Source of the DNA: Bacteroidetes bacterium GWB2_32_14
Lineage (GTDB): Bacteria > Bacteroidota > Bacteroidia > Bacteroidales > UBA12077
Reading direction: 5' to 3'
NCBI GenBank assembly: GCA_001768235.1
Contig: MENK01000001.1
Span: 18,267 to 82,266, forward strand
DNA length: 64,000 nucleotides
Of the stretch, positions 53,187-62,972 are shown piece after piece. Under the pieces are notes generated by a model. The model ran no database searches, was not told where the DNA came from, and worked only from the letters and a program-made list of their open reading frames with translations. How positions within the stretch are numbered: position 1 is the stretch's first letter; every line of letters starts with the position of its first letter. The translations under genes were made by a program, and so were the position numbers.

Positions 53187-55823
53187 GTGATAAATAAGTG
53201 GCGAAGAGGTTTGACTTTATCTTTAATTTTAGGGTTTATTTTAAGTTCTCTTGTAATTATTTCGTTTTTGCTCTTTATTCCAAAATATAATGCAGCAATT
53301 ATTGAAGAAATAAATATAGATTCTGATTGTTCAGTTTATTTTGTTGATTTAAATAATGATGGAAATAGCGAGAAAGTAAATTACTATATACAGAATTTAA
53401 ATTCAAAAATTTATTTATATAATAATCAGGATGCATTTATTTCCACGTGGTTATTTAACGATATCCCTGTTAAAAACAGCGAACTTATTTTTAACGATTA
53501 CAATAACGATTCTATAACTGAAATTTTTTCTTTACATCAGTGCAATGATTCTCTTTTTTTATATGGTATAAAGCATTTAACAGAAAATGATTTTTTTGTA
53601 AACAGGGAGTATTTAGCTGAATTTAATGCAAGCAGCTTGGTTACTAATGAAATAATTGATGTCAATACAGATGGCTATAACGATTTGTTTATTGTTTTGA
53701 GATCAGATATTCAGCCTTTTATAAGCAAAATAGTTGCATACGATATTCAACATAAGAAGTTATTATTATCAAAGAGTTATAATTCAAGTATTTCTGAAGC
53801 TTTAGTTCGTGATATTGATAATAATGGGAAAAACGAATATTATATTGCATGCAAATCTAAAAATATTGATGGAAACGGAACTCAGGCAGGATTAACAGTA
53901 CTTGATAATAATTTTAACAATATTTGTAACCCGATGTGTTTCGTTGGAAAACCTTCCTGTGTTACATTAAACCCATTTATTATTGATGGGAAACCCCGAT
54001 TAGCTGTTCTTCATACGGGTTCTGATTCCGGGAAAATATTTAATAAACTTATGATATTTGATTTTTATGGAAAAAAACTTAATGAAATATCATTAGCCAA
54101 TAATAAAAATTTATCAATTATTTCATCTGATAAACTGATAGATGAAATTCTTCTGTATTCAGGAAATAAGATAATGCGGATTAATAAAAATCTTAAAATC
54201 GAGAAAGAAATTGACCTGAATAACAATGAATATTCATTTATTACAATAGACGAAATAAATAAAAACAACAAACCCGATTTATTATTTAAAAACAATAAAG
54301 AAATATTAATAATTGCTGATAATCTGAATCAGAAAATAAAATTAAAAACCAAAAACGAAGGCGTCCCGGTTTATAGTGTTAAAAAAAGCGAGAGTAAAAT
54401 TAACCAGGTAAATCTTAAAATTGGCAATAAAAATTACCTGATTGAACTTTTCAATAAAAATGAATACCTGAACAGGTATGTACTTTACATCCTTATTTAT
54501 ATCAGCATTACATTTATTGTTTTTGTAATAATGAATTTATTGTTCAAGCTTAGAAGGAGTAAGCAACTTGCACAATTTATTGAGAAAGAAGATAAAGATA
54601 ATTTTATAAATAAGCTGGATGTTAAACTGGGTGAAAAAATTACAGGTTTAAGAAATAAGGTTCTTGAAATAAAGCAAGACGATGATTCATATAAAGAAGT
54701 TGTCGAACAGATAAATGATACTTACATTGAACTTAAAAATATCTCGGAAGAAATAAGCCGTGAAAACAGCAGGGGTATTTATATTCACGATTTTTTTAAC
54801 AACCTGGCCGATAGATCATCTGTAAATAAAGTAAAAATCAACCTTTATCCTAACGACGAATGGTACGAAATAAGTACAGATTTACAAAATCATCTTTTTA
54901 AACTTATTGATGACACATTAAATCACATTAGCGATTTAATCCGAAATGTGAATATCAATGTTCAGCTTACACGTCACTTAAATTACATAAATTGCATAAT
55001 TGAAATTGAAGATTCATTTATTGATGTTCTGAATCATAAAAACGAAAAATACATAGCAATTGATTCCCGGTTGTTATTAATTAATGGGAAATATGAAACC
55101 GATGGAACCCAGGGTAAAGGAACAATAATAAATTATATCATTCCACTTAACGCGAACTTTTCGGGTAAGAAGGGAAATCAAAAAATAAAAATTATTATAG
55201 CCGAGGACCACGATGTATCTTTATTCGGACTAATATCCCTGTTTAAAACCAAAGATGATATTGAAGTTATAGGTACTGCTAAAAACGGGATGGAAGTCCT
55301 TAAAATATTAGAAGAAAAAACTCCCGATATAGTTATTACAGATATTTCGATGCCCGGCATGGATGGAATTGAGCTTTCAGAGAAACTTAAAAACGATTTT
55401 CCGGATATTAAGGTAATCGTGTTTACCATGTATATGGAAAACTGGTTCATTGAACAGCTTACCCAAAATGGCGCCCGTGGATTTGTTTCAAAAAATTCAA
55501 GAATTATTGAGCTTGTTGAAGCAGTTCGTCAGGTGGCACAAGGAAATTATTACTATTGCCATCAATTTAAGTCGAAGTTTGGTACTAACGGGGCAAATGG
55601 ATACGATTCACAAAAGTCTATGCTCGATTCGCTTACAACAAAAGAACTACAAATAGTTGAGTGTTATGCAAATAACCTGAAACGAAAAGAAATTGCAGCC
55701 AAATTTTATGTACACCAAAATACTATTGATACTTATATTGCAAATATCATGCTCAAACTCAATGCCGGGGATGAAGATGAAATTATTCGAATTGCAAAAA
55801 GACAAAAATTTGTTGATGAATAA
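53187..55823 (+). CDS. Hybrid sensor: propeller-like extracellular domain, pseudo-histidine kinase, receiver and LuxR HTH in one chain
   Basis: 878 residues, GTG start (no ATG is available upstream within the frame). TM1 is at about 10-34. An extracytoplasmic domain (35-425) carries repeated DLNNDGNSE, DYNNDSITE, DVNTDGYND and DIDNNGKNE motifs, as in FG-GAP/VCBS calcium-binding blades. TM2 is at about 430-453. The dimerisation helix aligns with the HisKA_3 LHDxLGQ motif but reads KLDVKLGE, so the phospho-His is Asp478. A degenerate HATPase_c follows, with only IDDTLNH and GTQGKGT recognisable. The receiver (665-785) keeps its phospho-Asp719, Thr and Lys. A NarL/LuxR helix-turn-helix ends the protein (about 815-878). 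Confidence 0.88.
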   Translation: MINKWRRGLTLSLILGFILSSLVIISFLLFIPKYNAAIIEEINIDSDCSVYFVDLNNDGNSEKVNYYIQNLNSKIYLYNNQDAFISTWLFNDIPVKNSELIFNDYNNDSITEIFSLHQCNDSLFLYGIKHLTENDFFVNREYLAEFNASSLVTNEIIDVNTDGYNDLFIVLRSDIQPFISKIVAYDIQHKKLLLSKSYNSSISEALVRDIDNNGKNEYYIACKSKNIDGNGTQAGLTVLDNNFNNICNPMCFVGKPSCVTLNPFIIDGKPRLAVLHTGSDSGKIFNKLMIFDFYGKKLNEISLANNKNLSIISSDKLIDEILLYSGNKIMRINKNLKIEKEIDLNNNEYSFITIDEINKNNKPDLLFKNNKEILIIADNLNQKIKLKTKNEGVPVYSVKKSESKINQVNLKIGNKNYLIELFNKNEYLNRYVLYILIYISITFIVFVIMNLLFKLRRSKQLAQFIEKEDKDNFINKLDVKLGEKITGLRNKVLEIKQDDDSYKEVVEQINDTYIELKNISEEISRENSRGIYIHDFFNNLADRSSVNKVKINLYPNDEWYEISTDLQNHLFKLIDDTLNHISDLIRNVNINVQLTRHLNYINCIIEIEDSFIDVLNHKNEKYIAIDSRLLLINGKYETDGTQGKGTIINYIIPLNANFSGKKGNQKIKIIIAEDHDVSLFGLISLFKTKDDIEVIGTAKNGMEVLKILEEKTPDIVITDISMPGMDGIELSEKLKNDFPDIKVIVFTMYMENWFIEQLTQNGARGFVSKNSRIIELVEAVRQVAQGNYYYCHQFKSKFGTNGANGYDSQKSMLDSLTTKELQIVECYANNLKRKEIAAKFYVHQNTIDTYIANIMLKLNAGDEDEIIRIAKRQKFVDE

Positions 55824-55910
55824 CCTTGCAAAAACCACTCGTTTTATTGATATTTGGAGAGAATTATTAATCCCATTTCAAGAGTCTGTTATACAATTTT
55901 AAAGCATTAA

Positions 55911-56219
55911 ATGAATATTGATTTAAAACAACTGGATGATTACATTTCGGAAGGAAAACTTGAAGAAGCATTGAGCCAGATTATTAAATTTGAAGAAACC
56001 ACAGAAATAAACTTCCAACTTTTAATTAAAAAAGCAGAAATATATTACCTGCTGCAAAAATTCTCTAACGCGTTAAATTTGTATAAACAAATTTTAAAAA
56101 TTGAACCTGAAAACAAGCTGGTTCAATCGAAAATTGAAATGATTACAACTATCTTAAAATACCAGGCATGCGATATTTTTGAATCAACCAATTTAAATGC
56201 CGATCCCTGGCTCGATTGA
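55911..56219 (+). CDS. Small tetratricopeptide-repeat protein
   Basis: 102 residues, helical. Two TPR-like motifs: LDDYISEGKLEEALSQIIKFE and AEIYYLLQKFSNALNLYKQILKIEPEN. It ends with TNLNADPWLD. No signal peptide, so cytoplasmic. It is 87 bp after the sensor-regulator gene and 5 bp before the next gene's ATG. Likely a protein-protein interaction adaptor, partner unknown. Confidence 0.8.
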   Translation: MNIDLKQLDDYISEGKLEEALSQIIKFEETTEINFQLLIKKAEIYYLLQKFSNALNLYKQILKIEPENKLVQSKIEMITTILKYQACDIFESTNLNADPWLD

Positions 56220-56224
56220 AGATT

Positions 56225-56728
56225 ATGCAGTACAGATTTTTTTCATCAGGTATTGATCAGGATTATTGGGGGCGTTTTTTACTTTTTGCAAAACGTAATT
56301 TCTGGTTATATATACCTGATATAATTACATTCCTGTTTCTTTTGATTCCACCTTATAGCTGGTTCGAAACACAAATAATAATTGCTCTTGTAATTATTTT
56401 ATCTATTCGTGATATTCTTGTATTAAAGTTTTCAGTTTATCACCTAGCTAAATTTTATATCGATGGCGATTTTGTTTCTGTTGCAATTATCCGCAAGAAC
56501 TCACTACACGATCAAATTAACGGGAAAATATCTGAATTTGACATTAAAATAAATTCATTCGCTGGATTTAAAACAATGGAAATATTTCAAAATAATAAAC
56601 TGGTACACAGGCAGTTTGCAACAGGATATTGGTCTGGTTGTAAAATGAAAGAACTTTACGAACAATTTTACGAAATTAAACGAAATCTTGGATTTTGGAG
56701 AATGTTTCAAGGCCCAATGGTTAACTAA
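56225..56728 (+). CDS. Hypothetical membrane protein with two transmembrane helices
   Basis: 167 residues from the ATG at 56225; a TTG at 56216 inside the previous gene is possible but weak. Two adjacent hydrophobic segments (about 27-62: FWLYIPDIITFLFLLIPPY and IIIALVIILSIRDIL) are followed by a soluble C-terminal domain with SVAIIRKNSLHDQINGKI and FRM-type aromatic residues at the end. No motif recognised. It may be co-transcribed with the TPR protein and ung. Confidence 0.7.
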   Translation: MQYRFFSSGIDQDYWGRFLLFAKRNFWLYIPDIITFLFLLIPPYSWFETQIIIALVIILSIRDILVLKFSVYHLAKFYIDGDFVSVAIIRKNSLHDQINGKISEFDIKINSFAGFKTMEIFQNNKLVHRQFATGYWSGCKMKELYEQFYEIKRNLGFWRMFQGPMVN

Positions 56729-56735
56729 AACAATC

Positions 56736-57461
56736 ATGTACAATATCACTTTATTAGACTCGCTTGAAAAAATTGATGCCAGTTGGGATTCCTTTTTGTC
56801 ACCTGAAACAATCTCATTACTTGCTTCTATCGAAAAACAGATAAATTCTGCGGGCTTTACTCCTCCGGTTTCACGAGTTTTACATTTTTTATCGTTACCA
56901 CTAAACCAGGTAAAAATAATAATTCTTGGGCAAGATCCTTATCCCCAAAAAGGAGTTGCTACAGGACGTGCTTTCGAAGTAGGAACATTAAAATCATGGA
57001 ACCAAACATTTAATAATATCTCGTTAAAAAATATTGTCAGGGCCATTTATTATGCATATCAAAATGAATATTTAAAGTTTGCCGATATTAAAAAACATAT
57101 AGGGAATAATTTTTTAATAAAAAACCCGAATAGCCTGTTTCTGGAATGGGAAAAACAGGGTGTTTTGTTGTTAAATACTTCATTTACCTGTGAAGTTGGA
57201 AAATCAAACAGCCACGAAAAATTCTGGGAACCTTTTACACAAACTTTGTTAAGATATATTTCACTTTCAAATACTGAAATTATTTGGTTTGTATGGGGGA
57301 ATAATGCCAAATCGATTATTAATGGAATTGATATTAAAAATAAAATAGAATCTATGCACCCGATGATGTGTTATAACAAAGATGGGAGAGATGATGATTT
57401 TTTGTTTGGTAAAATAAATCCTTTTGAAGAAACAAAACATTTGATAAACTGGCTGGGTTAG
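56736..57461 (+). CDS. ung: Uracil-DNA glycosylase (family 1)
   Basis: 241 residues from the ATG at 56736, just after the previous stop. Catalytic water-activating motif GQDPYP, the LLNTSFT strand with the uracil-binding Asn, and VWGNNAKS. The minor-groove His loop usually reads HPSP but here is MHPMM. The residues between GQDPYP and LLNTSFT are longer than in E. coli Ung. It removes uracil from DNA and starts base-excision repair. The 3' end overlaps the converging aminotransferase gene by 4 bp. Confidence 0.93.
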   Translation: MYNITLLDSLEKIDASWDSFLSPETISLLASIEKQINSAGFTPPVSRVLHFLSLPLNQVKIIILGQDPYPQKGVATGRAFEVGTLKSWNQTFNNISLKNIVRAIYYAYQNEYLKFADIKKHIGNNFLIKNPNSLFLEWEKQGVLLLNTSFTCEVGKSNSHEKFWEPFTQTLLRYISLSNTEIIWFVWGNNAKSIINGIDIKNKIESMHPMMCYNKDGRDDDFLFGKINPFEETKHLINWLG

Positions 57462-58291
57462 TTCTTTTTATTTTCAATATATAAATCCATATACTCATTA
57501 TATAGTTCTGTTAACTTTACAAGCATTGGATTTTTAACGTTGAATTTGTAATCATCAAAAATTTTTACAGGCAAAACTTTTAAAGAAGTACCCGATAAAA
57601 ACATTGCATCAAATTTATTTAAATTGTTAAGATGTATTTTTTTTTCTATAAACGGTATCTTATTCTGAATACAAATCTGTTGAATATTTTTACGGGTAAT
57701 TCCCGGTAAAACGTCATTTACAGGTGGTGTTAGTATTTTTTCTTCAGAAATAAAAAACACATTTGAACGACTTCCTTCAGTTATATATCCTTCATTATCA
57801 ACTAAAATTGTTTCGAAAACTTTTTTTTCAGCAATAATGTGATTGGCTTTTTGACGTGTTAGCGTATTAAGAATTTTTGCATTAGGATTTGTTCTTATGG
57901 CTTTACAAATACTGGTTTTTACCCCGGTTGAATATTCGTTTGTTGTTGGAAAATAATGAGGTGTAAAGTACAAAATAAAGTTCTTTTCAACCATCGAACC
58001 TGTTGAATTGGAATGAATTAAAATTTTTATTTTCCCCGTTTTTACTTTATTCATCTGGATAAGTTTTTGAACGTTCTTCTCGATCTCAGCATTTGTTTCA
58101 TTAATCTTTAATCCCGATAAAAAAGCAGAGTTATGAATACGTACTAAATGATCTTCAATAAATAATGGAATTCCTTGTTCTATACGGATTATTTCATAAA
58201 CACATATCCCTTTTTCGACAATACTTTCATCAAATCCCAAACTTTGTTTAATTTCATTGTTATGAATATAATATTCCTGAATGCATTCCAT
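57458..58291 (-). CDS. Class IV PLP-dependent aminotransferase (branched-chain aminotransferase or aminodeoxychorismate-lyase type)
   Basis: 277 residues, fold type IV. Landmarks are YEIIRIEQGIPLFIEDHL, the PLP lysine in NAKILNTLTRQKA, ETILVDNEGYITEGSRSNVFF (phosphate-binding) and LSGTSLKVLPV. This family includes BCAT, D-amino acid transaminase and PabC; the sequence alone does not decide, although the short length favours the D-AAT/PabC side. Monocistronic and convergent with ung. Confidence 0.85.
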   Translation of the reverse strand: MECIQEYYIHNNEIKQSLGFDESIVEKGICVYEIIRIEQGIPLFIEDHLVRIHNSAFLSGLKINETNAEIEKNVQKLIQMNKVKTGKIKILIHSNSTGSMVEKNFILYFTPHYFPTTNEYSTGVKTSICKAIRTNPNAKILNTLTRQKANHIIAEKKVFETILVDNEGYITEGSRSNVFFISEEKILTPPVNDVLPGITRKNIQQICIQNKIPFIEKKIHLNNLNKFDAMFLSGTSLKVLPVKIFDDYKFNVKNPMLVKLTELYNEYMDLYIENKKN

Positions 58292-58527
58292 ATTTTAGAT
58301 AATTAAATTATTCAAAATTAATATTAAAAATCAGTTTTTGAACGTTCATATAAATTGACAATGCTAAAAAAACTATTGTCCGAAACCGAACGAGTTTTGT
58401 TCAAAATCGGGCAAAGGAATTTATAAAGAATTGCAAATTCTTTATATAAGTTATATATTTATAATTACTTATAAAGTGTGGCATAACATTTGGTAAATTT
58501 TCAAGTCTTATACTCAAAAAAAATATT

Positions 58528-59202
58528 ATGATTCATTTGTCGAATATTCATAAATCTTATGTAACAGGTGCTAATAAGTTACATGTTTTAAAAGGGATCG
58601 ATTTAATTATTGAACAAGGTGAGCTGGTTTCAATTATGGGTTCTTCCGGTTCGGGAAAATCAACACTCCTAAATATTCTTGGAATTCTCGATGATTATGA
58701 TAATGGGTTATACAAGCTTCATAATACTGAAATGAATAATCTTTCAGAAAAAAAGGCAGCCTATTACAGAAATAACATGATAGGATTTGTTTTTCAATCA
58801 TTTAATTTAATTTCATTTAAAAATGCAATGGAAAATGTTGCTCTTCCATTGTATTACCAAGGTGTTAATCGAAAAAAAAGGAACAAGATAGCTTTGGAAT
58901 ATCTCGACAGGATGGGAATAAAAGATTGGGCAGAGCATTTACCCAGCGAAATGTCGGGAGGGCAAAAACAGAGGGTTGCAATTGCAAGAGCATTAATTAC
59001 AAACCCGAAAGTAATTTTAGCCGACGAACCAACAGGTGCTCTCGATTCACAAACATCTTTAGAAGTTATGGATTTATTCCGTGAGATTAATAAATCCGGA
59101 ATTACTATGATTATTGTAACCCACGAAAAGGATATTTCAGAAAGAACAGATCGTGTTATCAGGTTAAGAGATGGTATTATTGAAAACGGCCAATACAATT
59201 AA
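58528..59202 (+). CDS. ABC transporter ATP-binding protein (MacB/LolD type)
   Basis: 224 residues. Walker A GSSGSGKST (38-46), Q-loop FVFQSFNL, signature MSGGQKQR (about 144-151), Walker B VILADEPTGALD and switch His in IVTHEKDIS. It pairs with the two MacB-type permeases that follow at 5- and 11-bp gaps. The operon continues to a HlyD-like adaptor and a terminator at 62834, and a 236-bp gap with no gene precedes it. Confidence 0.94.
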   Translation: MIHLSNIHKSYVTGANKLHVLKGIDLIIEQGELVSIMGSSGSGKSTLLNILGILDDYDNGLYKLHNTEMNNLSEKKAAYYRNNMIGFVFQSFNLISFKNAMENVALPLYYQGVNRKKRNKIALEYLDRMGIKDWAEHLPSEMSGGQKQRVAIARALITNPKVILADEPTGALDSQTSLEVMDLFREINKSGITMIIVTHEKDISERTDRVIRLRDGIIENGQYN

Positions 59203-59207
59203 AAGCT

Positions 59208-60434
59208 ATGTTTGATATTGATAAATGGCAGGAAATATATTCAACAATTAAAAAGAATAAGCTACGTACTTTTCTTACAGGTTTTAGTGTAGCCTGGGGG
59301 ATATTTATGCTTATTATTCTTTTAGGTTCGGGCCGTGGACTGGAAAATGGAATAAAAAAACAATTTGAACAGGATGCTACAAACAGTATATGGATTTATC
59401 AAGGACAAACCAGCATGCCTTTTAAAGGTTTAAAACCAGGAAGACGAATTCAGTTTACTAACGAAGATTATGATATCACGAAAAGAGATAATGTGAAAAT
59501 TGAAAATCTTTCAGCAAGATTAAATGTTTGGAGGCAAAGAATTTTATCATACAAAAATGAATATGGAAATTATGATATAATTTCTGTTCATCCCGGAACC
59601 AAAGCTTTAGAAAATATTAAAGTTTTAGAAGGACGTTTTTTGAACGATATTGATATTAAAGAAAGCAGAAAAGTTGTTGCAGTTAGTTTGGTGGTTAAAA
59701 ACGCTTTGTTTAAAGACGAAGAAGCTTTGGGCAATTACCTGAAAATAAATAATATTCCTTTTAAGGTTATTGGATTATTCGAAGATGGTTCTGAACGTGA
59801 TAACCAGAGAGTTTATATTCCCGTATCATCGGCCCAGAAAATCTTTACAGGGGGTGTTGAAATAAATAATCTTGCTTTTACTGCCGGGAATGCAAGTGCT
59901 GAAGAAAGCATTGAACTGGAAAATGAAATAAAAAATCAATTTGCAAACAGACATAAATTCGACAAAGAAGATCAAAGAGCAGTATTTGTAAATAACAATA
60001 TTGAAGAATATAAAAAATTCTTAAATTTATTTGCCGGGATTCGCATGTTTGTCTGGATTATTGGTATAGGAACAATCATCGCGGGAATTGTTGGTGTTAG
60101 TAATATCATGTTAATAGTAGTAAAAGAAAGAACCAAGGAAATTGGTATAAGAAAAGCTATTGGAGCAACTCCTAATTCAATAATCGGGTTAATATTACTT
60201 GAATCAGTAGCCATTACAGCTTTTGCAGGATATATAGGCCTTGTTTTAGGAGTAGGTTTATTGGAGTTAATATCTCCCTACGTGCAATCCGATTTTTTCA
60301 GAAATCCCGAAGCAGATTTTCGAATAGCAGTAAGTGCTACTTTATTATTGATTATATCCGGAACTATCGCCGGATTTGTACCTGCACGTAAAGCAGCAAG
60401 TATTAAACCCGTTGAAGCATTAAGAGACGAATAA
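59208..60434 (+). CDS. MacB-type ABC transporter permease, subunit 1
   Basis: 408 residues. One N-terminal transmembrane helix (LRTFLTGFSVAWGIFMLIILLGSG) is followed by a large periplasmic domain (about 45-270: MacB_PCD). Three C-terminal helices form the FtsX domain (VGVSNIMLIVVKERTKEIGIRKAIGATP motif). Such proteins are mechanotransducers that push substrates through an adaptor and outer-membrane channel. It is clearly paralogous to the next gene, and the two probably form a heterodimer. Confidence 0.93.
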   Translation: MFDIDKWQEIYSTIKKNKLRTFLTGFSVAWGIFMLIILLGSGRGLENGIKKQFEQDATNSIWIYQGQTSMPFKGLKPGRRIQFTNEDYDITKRDNVKIENLSARLNVWRQRILSYKNEYGNYDIISVHPGTKALENIKVLEGRFLNDIDIKESRKVVAVSLVVKNALFKDEEALGNYLKINNIPFKVIGLFEDGSERDNQRVYIPVSSAQKIFTGGVEINNLAFTAGNASAEESIELENEIKNQFANRHKFDKEDQRAVFVNNNIEEYKKFLNLFAGIRMFVWIIGIGTIIAGIVGVSNIMLIVVKERTKEIGIRKAIGATPNSIIGLILLESVAITAFAGYIGLVLGVGLLELISPYVQSDFFRNPEADFRIAVSATLLLIISGTIAGFVPARKAASIKPVEALRDE

Positions 60435-60445
60435 ATAGTTGAAAG

Positions 60446-61708
60446 ATGATAGATATTGATAAGTGGAAAGAAATTATAAATACTTTAAAACAAAATAAAG
60501 TAAGAACATTCTTTACTGCATTTGGTGTTTTTTGGGGAATATTTATGCTGATTATTATGTTAGGCTCCGGCAAGGGACTTAAAAATGCAGTTTTTCAAAA
60601 CATGGGTGATTTTGCTACCAACAGTTGTTTCATGTGGACACAGCAAACCAGCGTTCCATACAAAGGGTTTCCAAGAGGTCGCTTTTTCAGGTTTAACAAT
60701 GGCGATACCGAAGCACTTATAGAAAAAATACCAGAATTAAAAGACCTTTCTCCCCGTTTGCAAGGTTGGGGCGGTGATGGAGCAAATAATGCTGTACGTA
60801 ATGAAAAAACAGGCGCATTTACAATCTTTGGAGATTATCCTGCATGGAATAAAATAGATCCTATAAAAATGACATCTGGCAGGTATATTAATGATTTAGA
60901 TATAAAAAACAATAGAAAAGTTGTTGTAATTGGTAAAAGAGTTGTTGAGGTACTGTTTGAAACAGACGAAAACCCGTTAGATCAGTATATAAAAATTAAT
61001 GGTGTTTATTTTAAAGTTGTTGGCGTTTTTAAATCAAAGAAAAATGGACAGCAGGCTGAACGTGAAGAACAAAATATTCATATGCCATTTACTACCTTAC
61101 AAAAGATTTACAATTTTGGTGAAGATGTCGGATGGTATGCAATGACTGCACAGGATAATATTCCGGTAGATATTGTTGAAACAAAAGCTAAAGAGATTCT
61201 AAAAACAAGGCATTCAATTGCACCGGAAGACGACAGGGCTATTGGCGGGTTTAATGTGTCGAAAGAATTTAAAAAAATGAGAGGCTTATTTGCGGGAATA
61301 AACGGATTAATATGGATAGTTGGTATTGGCACTCTGTTGGCAGGTGTAATCGGAGTTAGTAATATTATGTTAGTTATTATTAAAGAACGTACAAAAGAAA
61401 TTGGAATACAAAGAGCATTGGGGGCTACTCCATTCAAAGTTATATGGCAGATTATTAACGAATCTGTTTTCTTAACTTCCATTGCCGGCTCAATTGGACT
61501 GGTTGTCGGGTTCTGGTTAATAGAATTAATTAATTACGGGTTAGAATCAAGCGGGGGTAGTTCGGAAATGTTTAAAAATCCTGAAGTAGATTTTAAAATT
61601 GCTGTTTCAGCTTTGATAATTCTAATTATATCGGGTATTTTTGCCGGGCTTATTCCTGCAAAACGTGCCGTTAGCATAAAACCTATAGATGCTCTTAGAA
61701 GCGAATAA
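60446..61708 (+). CDS. MacB-type ABC transporter permease, subunit 2
   Basis: 420 residues, same layout as subunit 1. TM1 has VRTFFTAFGVFWGIFMLIIMLGSGKG, then the periplasmic domain, then FtsX helices with VSNIMLVIIKERTKEIGIQRALGATP. The periplasmic domain is longer and contains NAVRNEKTGAFTIFGDYPAWN. The ATPase domain is separate, unlike E. coli MacB. No outer-membrane channel gene is in the operon. Confidence 0.93.
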   Translation: MIDIDKWKEIINTLKQNKVRTFFTAFGVFWGIFMLIIMLGSGKGLKNAVFQNMGDFATNSCFMWTQQTSVPYKGFPRGRFFRFNNGDTEALIEKIPELKDLSPRLQGWGGDGANNAVRNEKTGAFTIFGDYPAWNKIDPIKMTSGRYINDLDIKNNRKVVVIGKRVVEVLFETDENPLDQYIKINGVYFKVVGVFKSKKNGQQAEREEQNIHMPFTTLQKIYNFGEDVGWYAMTAQDNIPVDIVETKAKEILKTRHSIAPEDDRAIGGFNVSKEFKKMRGLFAGINGLIWIVGIGTLLAGVIGVSNIMLVIIKERTKEIGIQRALGATPFKVIWQIINESVFLTSIAGSIGLVVGFWLIELINYGLESSGGSSEMFKNPEVDFKIAVSALIILIISGIFAGLIPAKRAVSIKPIDALRSE

Positions 61709-61728
61709 TTTTAATAAAATATATAAAA

Positions 61729-62808
61729 ATGAGAAAAGTAATCAGAATCAGCTTAATCGTAATTATTATTGGAGTATTTATTGCAACAATATTTTTTTTA
61801 TACCAAAAATCGAAGAAGGAACCCGTTGTTTATGAAACAAAAACACCTTTTGTAACAAACATAATTAAAAAGACTGTAGCAACAGGCTCAGTTGTTCCAC
61901 GAAAAGAAATTGAAATAAAACCTCAGGTATCAGGAATTGTAGAAGCAATTTATATTCAACCCGGCGATGTAGTTAAAAATGGAGATTTAATAGCTAAAGT
62001 TCGGATAATACCTAATATGATAAACCTGAATAATGCTGAAGCACGACTGGAAAGTGCAAAAATCAATTTTGATGATGCTAAAATGGTTTACGACCGTCAA
62101 AAAAAGATTTTTGACGAGGGAGTTATTCCTGCCGCAGAATTTCAACAATACGAGATTTCATTAAACAGGGCAAAGTCAGAGCTAAATGCCGCGGAAAATA
62201 ACCTTCAGCTAATTAAAGAAGGTGTGACTAAAGATTCAAAAAATACAACCAATACCCTGATTCGTTCAACAATAGAAGGCATGGTTTTAGATGTACCCGT
62301 TGAACAGGGTAATTCAGTAATCGAAAGCAATACATTTAATGCAGGTACTACTATTGCAATTGTAGCAAATATGGGTGAGATGGTTTTCGAAGGTAAAGTA
62401 GATGAAACCGAAGTTGGAAAAATTAAAACAGGAATGAATCTTTTATTAACGATTGGCGCCATTGAAGAAACCCAGTTCAATGCTCTTTTAGAATACATTT
62501 CTCCTAAAGGCGTTGAAGAAAACGGGGCAATCCAGTTTGAAATTAAAGCTGCAGTTAAGTTAAAAGAAGATTATTTTATAAGAGCCAGCTATAGTGCCAA
62601 TGCTGACATTGTGCTTGATAGAAGAGATAGTGTCTTGGCTGTTGAAGAAAGTCTGTTAACTTTTAAGAACGATTCAGTTTTTGTTGAGATTGAAACAGCC
62701 CCCCAGGTTTTTGAAAAAAGAAAAGTTGATGTTGGATTGTCTGATGGTATAAATATTGAAATTTTATCCGGGTTGACTAAAACAGATAAGATAAAAATTC
62801 CGAAATAA
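61729..62808 (+). CDS. Periplasmic adaptor subunit (HlyD/MacA family)
   Basis: 359 residues. N-terminal anchor (about 5-27). Lipoyl half-motif IVEAIYIQPGDVVKNGDLIAKV, coiled-coil hairpin (about 100-170, EARLESAKINFDDAKMVYDRQKK), then beta-barrel and membrane-proximal domains. It bridges the MacB-type pump to an outer-membrane channel encoded elsewhere. Last gene of the operon, followed by a terminator. Confidence 0.93.
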   Translation: MRKVIRISLIVIIIGVFIATIFFLYQKSKKEPVVYETKTPFVTNIIKKTVATGSVVPRKEIEIKPQVSGIVEAIYIQPGDVVKNGDLIAKVRIIPNMINLNNAEARLESAKINFDDAKMVYDRQKKIFDEGVIPAAEFQQYEISLNRAKSELNAAENNLQLIKEGVTKDSKNTTNTLIRSTIEGMVLDVPVEQGNSVIESNTFNAGTTIAIVANMGEMVFEGKVDETEVGKIKTGMNLLLTIGAIEETQFNALLEYISPKGVEENGAIQFEIKAAVKLKEDYFIRASYSANADIVLDRRDSVLAVEESLLTFKNDSVFVEIETAPQVFEKRKVDVGLSDGINIEILSGLTKTDKIKIPK

Positions 62809-62833
62809 GAATTTAACATTCACTTCTGTGTAA

Positions 62834-62861
62834 AGCTCGAAATTTAATTTCGGGCTTTTTT
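62834..62861 (+). terminator. Terminator of the ABC efflux operon
   Basis: Stem AGCTCGAAAT / ATTTCGGGCT with one G-U pair, loop TTA, then a T-run. Confidence 0.85.
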
Positions 62862-62972
62862 AAACCTTCTTGTTTAATTCTATCAAATCAAAATCAATGT
62901 TCAGATTTTGAACTTTATCAAAAATAATTACATTTGTTACCATTACATTTATCCTAATATTAAACGAATTTT

